Origin: Proteiniborus sp. MB09-C3
Lineage (GTDB): Bacteria > Bacillota > Clostridia > Tissierellales > Proteiniboraceae
Assembly (NCBI RefSeq): GCF_030263895.1
Contig: NZ_CP127161.1
Location: 3,286,001 to 3,350,000 of the forward strand
DNA length: 64,000 bases
Direction: 5' to 3'
Under the pieces are notes generated by a model. That model searched no databases. It saw only the letters and a program-made list of their open reading frames with translations, and had not been told where the DNA came from. Each line of letters starts with the position of its first letter. The first letter of the stretch is position 1. The translations under genes and the position numbers were made by a program. Positions 57,610-64,000 of this stretch are shown here, in pieces.

Positions 57610-58851
57610 ATGTCAGATTTAACAAAAAACAAAAATGTTGACACTGAACACTCTCTGTCAGCAGTGGATGCTGCAAGTAGGCAAGGTTTTTGGGCAGTAC
57701 TTGTAGTTATGGTGGGCTTTACATTCTTTTCTCCTAGTATGACTGCTGGAGGTACTCTTGGTATTGGACTTAACATGAGAGACTTTTTTATCGCAATGAC
57801 ACTAGGTAATGCATTCTTAGGAGTATATACAGGAGCACTAGCTTATATTGGTCAATCTACAGGTCTTACTCTAGATTTACTAGCTCGCTACTCATTTGGT
57901 GAAAAAGGTTCTTATTTATCCTCTATACTTATTAGCTTTACTCAAATTGGTTGGTTTGGTGTAGGTGTTGCAATGTTTGCACTACCTGTAGGAAAACTTT
58001 TAGGCATCAATACTACTATCCTAATATTAGTAACAGGTATTTTAATGACAGCAACAGCTTATTATGGAATAAAAGCCCTTGCAGTACTAGGTTCCGTAGC
58101 TGTTCCTTTAATAGCAGTATTAGGTATTTATTCTGTAAATTTTGGAATCAATCAAGTAAACGGTTTCCAAAATGTATTTGCAGAAGTACCTTCAGCACCA
58201 ATTACTATGGCAGCAGCACTATCAATAGTAATAGGGAGCTTTGTCAGTGGAGGTACTAGTACTCCTAACTTCACTCGTTTTTCTAAAACATCTAAAATTG
58301 CAGTATGGGCAACTTTAATAGCATTCTTTGTAGGAAACAGCATCATGTTCATATTTGGAGCTGTAGGCGGTGCAGTTACTGGAACTCCTGATATATTTGA
58401 TATTCTAATCACTCAAGGTCTTATGATACCTGCTATAATTGTACTCGGATTAAATATCTGGACTACAAATAATAATGCTCTATATACTGCAGGACTTGGA
58501 CTTGCAAATATAACTAAAATTCAAAGTAAGCCTTTAGTTCTTGTAGGCGGTGGAATAGGTACTGTTGCAGCTATTTGGCTATATAACAACTTCGTATCAT
58601 ACCTTAGTCTACTAGGCGGAATGATTCCTCCTGTTGGTGTTGTTATTATAATCCACTACTTTATGAATAGAAAACAATATGAAACTGAAGGATTTAAACC
58701 TGCTACAGTAAATATTGGAGCTATAATAGCAGTTGTAGTTGGAGCTTTAGCTGGAGTATTTGTTAAGTGGGGTGTTCCACCAGTAAACTCACTTGTTGTT
58801 TCTGCAGTAGTATTTTTTATAGCTGAAACTATTAACAAAAAGAATGCTTAA
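57610..58851 (+). CDS. codB: Cytosine/purine permease, NCS1 family (CodB-like)
   Basis: 413 aa with about 12 membrane helices. The N-terminal region (ASRQGFWAVLVVMVGFTFFS) and helix 3 (GQSTGLTLDLLARYSFGEKG) match NCS1 cytosine permeases. Imports cytosine or a related base with a cation. AAGGAGGATTATC precedes ATG 57610. Followed 41 bp later by cytosine deaminase, as in codBA operons. Palindromes at 57392 and 57479 suggest LacI-type repression. Confidence 0.9.
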   Translation: MSDLTKNKNVDTEHSLSAVDAASRQGFWAVLVVMVGFTFFSPSMTAGGTLGIGLNMRDFFIAMTLGNAFLGVYTGALAYIGQSTGLTLDLLARYSFGEKGSYLSSILISFTQIGWFGVGVAMFALPVGKLLGINTTILILVTGILMTATAYYGIKALAVLGSVAVPLIAVLGIYSVNFGINQVNGFQNVFAEVPSAPITMAAALSIVIGSFVSGGTSTPNFTRFSKTSKIAVWATLIAFFVGNSIMFIFGAVGGAVTGTPDIFDILITQGLMIPAIIVLGLNIWTTNNNALYTAGLGLANITKIQSKPLVLVGGGIGTVAAIWLYNNFVSYLSLLGGMIPPVGVVIIIHYFMNRKQYETEGFKPATVNIGAIIAVVVGALAGVFVKWGVPPVNSLVVSAVVFFIAETINKKNA

Positions 58852-58892
58852 ATAAATAGTCTAAAAATATTTTAAAAGGAGAGATTGATACT

Positions 58893-60128
58893 ATGTTAAT
58901 AAAAAATGTATTTCTAGAAAACAGCACTGAAAAAACAGATATACTAATTAAAGACGGTAAATTTGAAAAAATAGCTCCTAATATTACTCCGACACCTGGT
59001 GATGAAGTAATCGACTGCAATGACTGCATGGTATTGCCACAATTTATAGAATCTCACGTTCACCTTGATTCTGCACTTACTGCTGGAGACCCAAGATGGA
59101 ATTTATCAGGTACATTATTTGAAGGAATTGCTTGCTGGTCTGAAAGAAAAGAAAAATTAACTAAACAGGATGTAAAGGATAGAGCAAGAGCTGCCATAAG
59201 AAAACAGGCATCAAACGGAATAGGACATGTTCGTACACATGTTGACGTAACAGATCCAACATTAGTAGCTATGGAAGGTCTATTGGAGTTAAAAGATGAA
59301 CTAAAGGATGAGGTAAATATTCAAATAGTTGCATTCCCACAAGAAGGTATCATGAGCTTCCCTAATGGTGAACAGCTAATGGAAAATGCAGCTAAAATGG
59401 GAGCAGATGTTTTAGGTGCAATTCCACACTTTGAATTCACTCGTGAATATGGAGTTGAGAGCTTAAACTACACTATGAAATTAGCAGAAAAATATGGTTT
59501 GCTTGTTGACGTTCACTGCGATGAAATAGATGATGAGCAATCACGCTTTGTTGAAACCTTAGCAGCAAGAGCTTATGAATCAGGATTAGGAGATAGAGTA
59601 ACAGCAAGCCATACGACTGCAATGCACTCCTATAACAATGCTTATGCATACAAATTATTTAGACTTTTACGTATGAGTAAAATGAACTTCGTAAGCAATC
59701 CATTAGTAAACACTCACCTTCAAGGACGCTTTGACACTTATCCAAAGCGTAGAGGAGTTACGAGAGTTAAAGAATTGCTTGCAGATGGAATCAATGTATC
59801 ATTTGGTCATGATGACATATTTGACCCTTGGTATCCATTGGGAGATGGAAACATGAGAGATGCTCTTCATATGGGACTACACGTATGTCAAATGATGGGA
59901 TATGAAGAAATTCTAAATTCTTATAATTTAATCACTCACAATGCTGCAAAAACTCTTCATTTGGGAGAAAGCTACGGTATTAAGGAAGGAAATCCTGCAA
60001 GCTTTATAATTCTTAATTCTGATAACTTCTATAATGCACTAAATGAAAAGAAAGAAGTTTTATATAACTTCACTAGAGGAAAATTAATTGCGAAAACAGA
60101 ACCTGCTAAAAAATCTGTTCTATTTTAA
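58893..60128 (+). CDS. codA: Cytosine deaminase (CodA-like amidohydrolase)
   Basis: 411 aa. Metal-dependent amidohydrolase turning cytosine into uracil and ammonia. Metal ligands: HVHLD near residue 55, HCDEIDDEQ near 208 (H and E), [10 protein letters not shown] near 240, and D in [19 protein letters not shown] near 308, the last block nearly as in E. coli CodA. AAAAGGAGAGATTGATACT precedes ATG 58893. Cotranscribed with codB. Confidence 0.93.
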   Translation: MLIKNVFLENSTEKTDILIKDGKFEKIAPNITPTPGDEVIDCNDCMVLPQFIESHVHLDSALTAGDPRWNLSGTLFEGIACWSERKEKLTKQDVKDRARAAIRKQASNGIGHVRTHVDVTDPTLVAMEGLLELKDELKDEVNIQIVAFPQEGIMSFPNGEQLMENAAKMGADVLGAIPHFEFTREYGVESLNYTMKLAEKYGLLVDVHCDEIDDEQSRFVETLAARAYESGLGDRVTASHTTAMHSYNNAYAYKLFRLLRMSKMNFVSNPLVNTHLQGRFDTYPKRRGVTRVKELLADGINVSFGHDDIFDPWYPLGDGNMRDALHMGLHVCQMMGYEEILNSYNLITHNAAKTLHLGESYGIKEGNPASFIILNSDNFYNALNEKKEVLYNFTRGKLIAKTEPAKKSVLF

Positions 60129-60142
60129 TTAAGTACTACAAT

Positions 60143-60180
60143 AAATAGCCGTCACCCCCTGACGGCTATTTATTTTTATT
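60143..60180. terminator. Bidirectional terminator between codA and the hydroxylase operon
   Basis: AAATAGCCGTCA (60143-60154) and TGACGGCTATTT (60160-60171), perfect 12-bp stem, T-rich tail on the plus strand and A/T tail on the other. Confidence 0.88.
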
Positions 60181-60656
60181 TACCTTTCCTTTATTTTTTC
60201 CTTAGCTGAATATATTGCATTTTTTATACCTTCATATCCTGTACATCTACAAAGGTTGCTTTGCAGCCATTCTTTTATTTCTTCATCATTGGCCTCTGGC
60301 TTCTCCTCTAAAAGTGCATAGGCATTTAATAAAAATCCAGAGGTGCAATAGCCGCACTGGAAGCCCCCTTCTTCATGAAATGCCTCTTGGATTTCTGTAT
60401 TATTTAAGCCTTCAATAGTCGTTATATCCTTATCGGCCACTTCTATAGCAAGTATCATACATGATTTCACTGGTTTTCCATCTATAAGTACAGTGCAGGC
60501 TCCACAGTCTCCATTTTCACAGCCCGGCTTACCACCTGTAAGTCCTAACTTTTCTCTAAGTACTCTAAGAAGTGTGTCCGAAGGCTTCACTATCACTTTT
60601 CTTCTTTCACCATTTATATTTAAAATTATAGATGTATAGTCTTTATATCCTATCAT
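60180..60656 (-). CDS. Molybdenum hydroxylase, [2Fe-2S] subunit (xanthine dehydrogenase family)
   Basis: 158 aa with two [2Fe-2S] clusters: plant-type CENGDCGACTVLIDG near residues 42-56, and CGYCTSGF with CRCTGYEG further on. Transfers electrons from Mo-cofactor to FAD. The start codon shares one base with the stop of the FAD subunit (TAATG), so translation is coupled. Last gene of the operon, ahead of the terminator. Confidence 0.94.
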   Translation of the reverse strand: MIGYKDYTSIILNINGERRKVIVKPSDTLLRVLREKLGLTGGKPGCENGDCGACTVLIDGKPVKSCMILAIEVADKDITTIEGLNNTEIQEAFHEEGGFQCGYCTSGFLLNAYALLEEKPEANDEEIKEWLQSNLCRCTGYEGIKNAIYSAKEKIKER

Positions 60657-61492
60657 TATTTACCTCCCTCCAGTTCCTTGAGAGCATTAACTATTGCATT
60701 TTCAAATAAATATTTTCTAAAATCACTCGATGCAAACATATCATTTCTAGCACCACTTGGTAGGTTTTCTACTGCATAGTGAGCCCTTTCTTCAAAGCTT
60801 TTAGTCCTATCATTTAAGACCTTTTCTATCTCTAATGACCTAAAAGGATAAGCACATATACCTGAAAATGCAAATCTTATATTTTCACCCTCTTTAAGTG
60901 CTGCTAAATGAAATAAGGGGTAATCTATCTCTCCCTGCTTTTCCTTTCTTTCATTGAAGTATGGCAATGAAACGTATTTCTTGTCAATTTCCACCTGAAG
61001 CAGTATTTCGCCAGCTTTTAGGTTAACTCTTTTATCAAAGAATTCCAGCACGGAAATTCTTTTTATTCCTTCTTTTCCAGCCACTACTACATTTCCTTCT
61101 GCAGCTAATATAGGCAATATTGCCTCTCTATAGAAAAGTCTGCCACATATGTTTCCTCCTAGACTTAATCTATTTCTAACAGTATGGTCTGCTATTTTTC
61201 TAATTACATTTGCCATGAGCTTAAAGCTTGTTTTTTCTATTATTTCATTTAAGCTCAATGCAGCACCATAGATTATTTTATCCTCCTCTTCAGAAAATGC
61301 CAAACATTCTGGTATTCCTTTCAAATCTATTACTGTACCAGTATTGATTAGTTTTTTTCTAGCATATGTTACAGTTTCTGTTCCTCCACTATAGTATACT
61401 GGGTTTTTACCTTCTTTTACTTTTTCATCAAATAGCTCCAGTGCTTCCATATATGTTTCTGGTCTATAGTATTCAAAATCATAAGATATCAT
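60656..61492 (-). CDS. Molybdenum hydroxylase, FAD subunit
   Basis: 278 aa, CO-dehydrogenase flavoprotein fold. FAD motifs YYSGGTETVTYARK near 33 and TVRNRLSLGGNICGRLFYRE near 107; the latter differs from the usual TIGGN form. Passes electrons to a soluble acceptor. One-base overlaps with both neighbours show a tight operon. Confidence 0.9.
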   Translation of the reverse strand: MISYDFEYYRPETYMEALELFDEKVKEGKNPVYYSGGTETVTYARKKLINTGTVIDLKGIPECLAFSEEEDKIIYGAALSLNEIIEKTSFKLMANVIRKIADHTVRNRLSLGGNICGRLFYREAILPILAAEGNVVVAGKEGIKRISVLEFFDKRVNLKAGEILLQVEIDKKYVSLPYFNERKEKQGEIDYPLFHLAALKEGENIRFAFSGICAYPFRSLEIEKVLNDRTKSFEERAHYAVENLPSGARNDMFASSDFRKYLFENAIVNALKELEGGK

Positions 61493-63819
61493 TACTCTAC
61501 CTCCTTTTTAGCTTTCCAAAGGTTTTCAGGTGTTAGCGGTAATGCTTTTAGCTGCACTCCTAAAGCCCTAGATAGAGCATTTGCCAATGCACTAGGTATA
61601 CCTATTATGGATTGCTCTCCTATGCCTCTTGCACCATAAGGACCATCACCTTGAGGAGTTTCTACATAATCTACATAATATTCTGGTTCTTCGCCATATC
61701 TCATGATTTTAAAGGATCTTAAATCATCATTTGTTACTTGACCTCTGCTGTTGAATATAAATGCTTCATTAGCTGCAAAGCTAAGTCCCATAGCCATGCC
61801 GCCTATTATTTGACCTCTAGCTATCTTAGGATTTATGATTTTACCTACGTCCATAACACATGCAGATTTAAGTATTTTATAGCTGTAATCTCTCAAATCT
61901 AATTCGACTTCTACTCCCTCTGCTCCCAAGGTCCATTCTAATGCTGGATGTCCTTCCCCTGTATCCTTATCTATGCCCGTTAATCTTCTAGAAATATATC
62001 TTCCACTGCCAATTATTTGACCCTTTATAGCATTTCCATTTTCATAGACATAGCCTAATACCACATACTTTAGTGGTAATCCTATATGCTTCTCATTTTT
62101 TATAAATACCCTATCACCTGCTACTTCTAAATCCTCTGGAGGACATCTCAGTACTTGTGAGGCCGTGTCTTTTATTTGTCTAATAGCATCATCCGCTGCC
62201 TCTATAACTGCTCTTCCTGCCATAAATAAGCCTCTACTGGCTGCTGTCGCCCAGTCATGTGGAGATACCTTTGTATTTACATCTAAAACTAAATGTATTT
62301 TATCTAGTCCTATTTTAAATTTCTCTGCTAATATTTGTGCTAGTCCTGTTTTAGTTCCTTGACCTATTTCTACTATTGAACAATGTAAGTTTATACTTGC
62401 ATCCTCATTAAATGTTATTATAGCACCAGCATCTGTATTTGTAGGCATGGCAGGAGCTTTCCACAAGCATGTTAAGCTCTTGGCTCTTACTTTATTTTCG
62501 TCTATTTTTATATAAGTACCTTCGTCCCAATTTAAAAATTCTTTAACTCTATCTATACACTCTACCAGGTCTCCAGTATTTTCATCCATCAAGCTTCCTG
62601 TTGGAGATGTATCTCCTTCCTTTATAGCGTTAAGTCTTCTAATATCAGCTGGATCCATTGACAGCTTTTCAGCCATAATATCTAATGCAATTTCTATGGC
62701 AAATGCTAGTTCCATATGACCAAAGCCTCTAAAGGCATTTGTAAAGGGATGATTTGTGTACACACATAGAGAATCACAGGATACATTCGGAACTCTATAG
62801 GGACCTGTACATGCTATGGCTGCTGCTCTGCTTATGTTAACAGAGTAGTCAGAATACGCCCCTGCATCAAACATATATAATAGCTCTAATGATTTAATTT
62901 CTCCTTTTTTTGTACAGCCCATTTTGACTTTACCCTTAAAGCCTATTCTTCCCGGTGAGCCTGTTAGGTCTTGTTCCCTAGTATTCACTAGCTTTACAGG
63001 TCTTCCATCTACTGCCTTGGACAACAAATACGCCAATGCTTCAAGTTGAATGCCTGCCTTGCCACCAAATCCTCCTCCTATAGGAGGAGATATAATCGTA
63101 ATCTTTCCTGTTGGAATATTGAAAAATTCACTCATAAGACTTCTTACTACAAAAGGTGCTTGACTTGTTGTAGTAATTATAATCTGTCCATCACTTTTAA
63201 TCTCAGCTATAGATGCTCTAGTTTCCATAGCCACGTGGTCACCCGTTGGAAATGAAAACTCATCTTCTATGACTACTTCTGACTCTTCAAAGCCTTTTAC
63301 TATATTACCTTTTCTTATTTTTGTTCTATTGGCCACGTTTGTTTTTGGTTCAGGATGTATTGCAGAAATATGCTGATATCTGCCTAATTCTTCATGAACT
63401 AATAGAGAATCCTCCTTGAGGGCATCCTCTACAGATAAAACTGGAGGAAGCTGTTCATATGTTATTTTAATTAAATCCACTGCCTCTTTTGCCTCTGCTT
63501 CACTATCTGCAATAACTGCTGCTATAGCCTCACCATAGTGCCTTACTTTCCCCCTAGCCAATGGATACTTGTCTCCTAAATATAAACCGACTACATAAGG
63601 TAGTTCCTCACCTGTAACTACTGCTCTTACACCTGATGCCTTCCTAGCTTCCTCTGTATCTATAGATATAATTTTAGCATGTGCATGAGGACTTGTTTTA
63701 AGCACTGCATGTAAAAGCCCAGAAGGGTTTAGATCATTTACATATTTAAGTCTTCCTGTTATCTTATCTCTACCTTCTATTCTTAGATGATTTTTACCAA
63801 TTACGCTGTATTTATCCAC
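61492..63819 (-). CDS. Molybdenum hydroxylase, Mo-cofactor subunit
   Basis: 775 aa. Blocks: RGKVRHYGEAIAAVIAD near 90, GGGFGGKAGIQLEALAYLL near 247, AFRGFGHMELAFAIE near 362, GQGTKTGLAQILAEKF near 484, and the catalytic glutamate in GARGIGEQSIIG near 735. Hydroxylates a purine or pyrimidine ring carbon with water as oxygen source. The glutamate context and context genes fit xanthine/hypoxanthine or uracil-type substrates, but nicotinate-type hydroxylases look alike. First gene of the three-gene operon; start ATG 63819 after GGAGAGTGATAA. Confidence 0.9.
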   Translation of the reverse strand: MDKYSVIGKNHLRIEGRDKITGRLKYVNDLNPSGLLHAVLKTSPHAHAKIISIDTEEARKASGVRAVVTGEELPYVVGLYLGDKYPLARGKVRHYGEAIAAVIADSEAEAKEAVDLIKITYEQLPPVLSVEDALKEDSLLVHEELGRYQHISAIHPEPKTNVANRTKIRKGNIVKGFEESEVVIEDEFSFPTGDHVAMETRASIAEIKSDGQIIITTTSQAPFVVRSLMSEFFNIPTGKITIISPPIGGGFGGKAGIQLEALAYLLSKAVDGRPVKLVNTREQDLTGSPGRIGFKGKVKMGCTKKGEIKSLELLYMFDAGAYSDYSVNISRAAAIACTGPYRVPNVSCDSLCVYTNHPFTNAFRGFGHMELAFAIEIALDIMAEKLSMDPADIRRLNAIKEGDTSPTGSLMDENTGDLVECIDRVKEFLNWDEGTYIKIDENKVRAKSLTCLWKAPAMPTNTDAGAIITFNEDASINLHCSIVEIGQGTKTGLAQILAEKFKIGLDKIHLVLDVNTKVSPHDWATAASRGLFMAGRAVIEAADDAIRQIKDTASQVLRCPPEDLEVAGDRVFIKNEKHIGLPLKYVVLGYVYENGNAIKGQIIGSGRYISRRLTGIDKDTGEGHPALEWTLGAEGVEVELDLRDYSYKILKSACVMDVGKIINPKIARGQIIGGMAMGLSFAANEAFIFNSRGQVTNDDLRSFKIMRYGEEPEYYVDYVETPQGDGPYGARGIGEQSIIGIPSALANALSRALGVQLKALPLTPENLWKAKKEVE

Positions 63820-63908
63820 TTTATCACTCTCCTTGAGAATATAGCCCTTAACCCATATATACCAATTTGGGCTAATTATAAACTTTTATTTCAGCTTTTA
63901 TGATAAAC

Positions 63909-63947
63909 AAAATCCCTATGCTAACTTTCAATTAGCATAGGGATTTT
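63909..63947. terminator. Strong terminator hairpin
   Basis: AAAATCCCTATGCTAA (63909-63924) and TTAGCATAGGGATTTT (63932-63947), perfect 16-bp stem, 7-nt loop, T run on either strand. Ends transcription of the minus-strand gene that enters from the right. Confidence 0.88.
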
Positions 63948-63948
63948 C

Positions 63949-64000
63949 CTAGTTATATTTTATGATTCCTTGATTATCTATCTTGTGGTAAAATTTTGTT
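63949..64000 (-). CDS. C-terminal end of an unidentified gene
   Basis: The minus strand is open from the right edge to a TAG at 63949-63951, reading KFYHKIDNQGIIKYN at the end. The terminator follows within 2 bp. Too short to identify; it may be coding only by chance. Confidence 0.35.
   Translation of the reverse strand, partial: TKFYHKIDNQGIIKYN

Overview
The window is low-GC DNA (long AT-rich intergenic stretches, AGGAGG-type ribosome sites, T-box control, IS21 and IS66 elements, amino-acid and nucleobase fermentation genes). It fits an anaerobic Firmicute of the Clostridia/Tissierellia kind; no rRNA or other marker allows a closer call.

Layout. (1) 1-11.0 kb is chromosomal metabolism. 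A glycine-decarboxylase-like gcvPA start and a short-chain dehydrogenase lie behind a sigma-54 promoter next to their activator. Then come rtcB, a T-box-controlled tryptophan transporter, a niacin-type ECF S component, a TyrR-like activator driving tyrosine phenol-lyase through three TGTAAA-N5-TTTACA boxes and a sigma-54 promoter, and a YgjP-type metallopeptidase. (2) About 11.2-33.1 kb is one very large type I-B CRISPR array of roughly 200 repeats. It is broken by two IS21-family elements and one IS66 element, and its old end carries remnants of a second repeat family. (3) 33.1-41.4 kb is the leader and a complete type I-B (Tneap-like) cas operon on the minus strand, cas6-cas8(cst1)-cas7(cst2)-cas5-cas3-cas4-cas1-cas2, transcribed toward the array. 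(4) 41.4-43.0 kb is the control region and a WYL-domain regulator. (5) 43.3-64 kb is nucleobase and ureide catabolism: carbamate kinase, CoA transferase, cyclase, an AllG/FdrA/AllH-type carbamoyltransferase set, PucR, a PreA-like flavoprotein, a LacI regulator, a chemoreceptor, cytosine permease, cytosine deaminase and a three-subunit molybdenum hydroxylase.

Most notable is 41608-41821. A miniature CRISPR-like unit of two degenerate repeats sits divergently upstream of cas6. Its first 21 spacer bases are identical to a site just downstream of the predicted cas promoter, and that site is preceded by CCA, the PAM used by related clostridial I-B systems. This has the architecture of a crRNA-like RNA that guides the Cas complex to repress its own operon (CreR type) or, less likely here, a CreTA-type safeguard.

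The array keeps a readable history. The repeat lost one conserved edge base and changed another over time. Three spacers are duplicated around IS21-B, which has no target-site duplication and so marks a recombination junction. IS21-A and IS66 keep clear 5-bp and 8-bp target duplications inside a repeat and a spacer. In the catabolic region the inferred flow is nucleobase uptake, deamination or hydroxylation, ring opening, phosphorolysis of a ureido acid to carbamoyl phosphate, and ATP formation by carbamate kinase.
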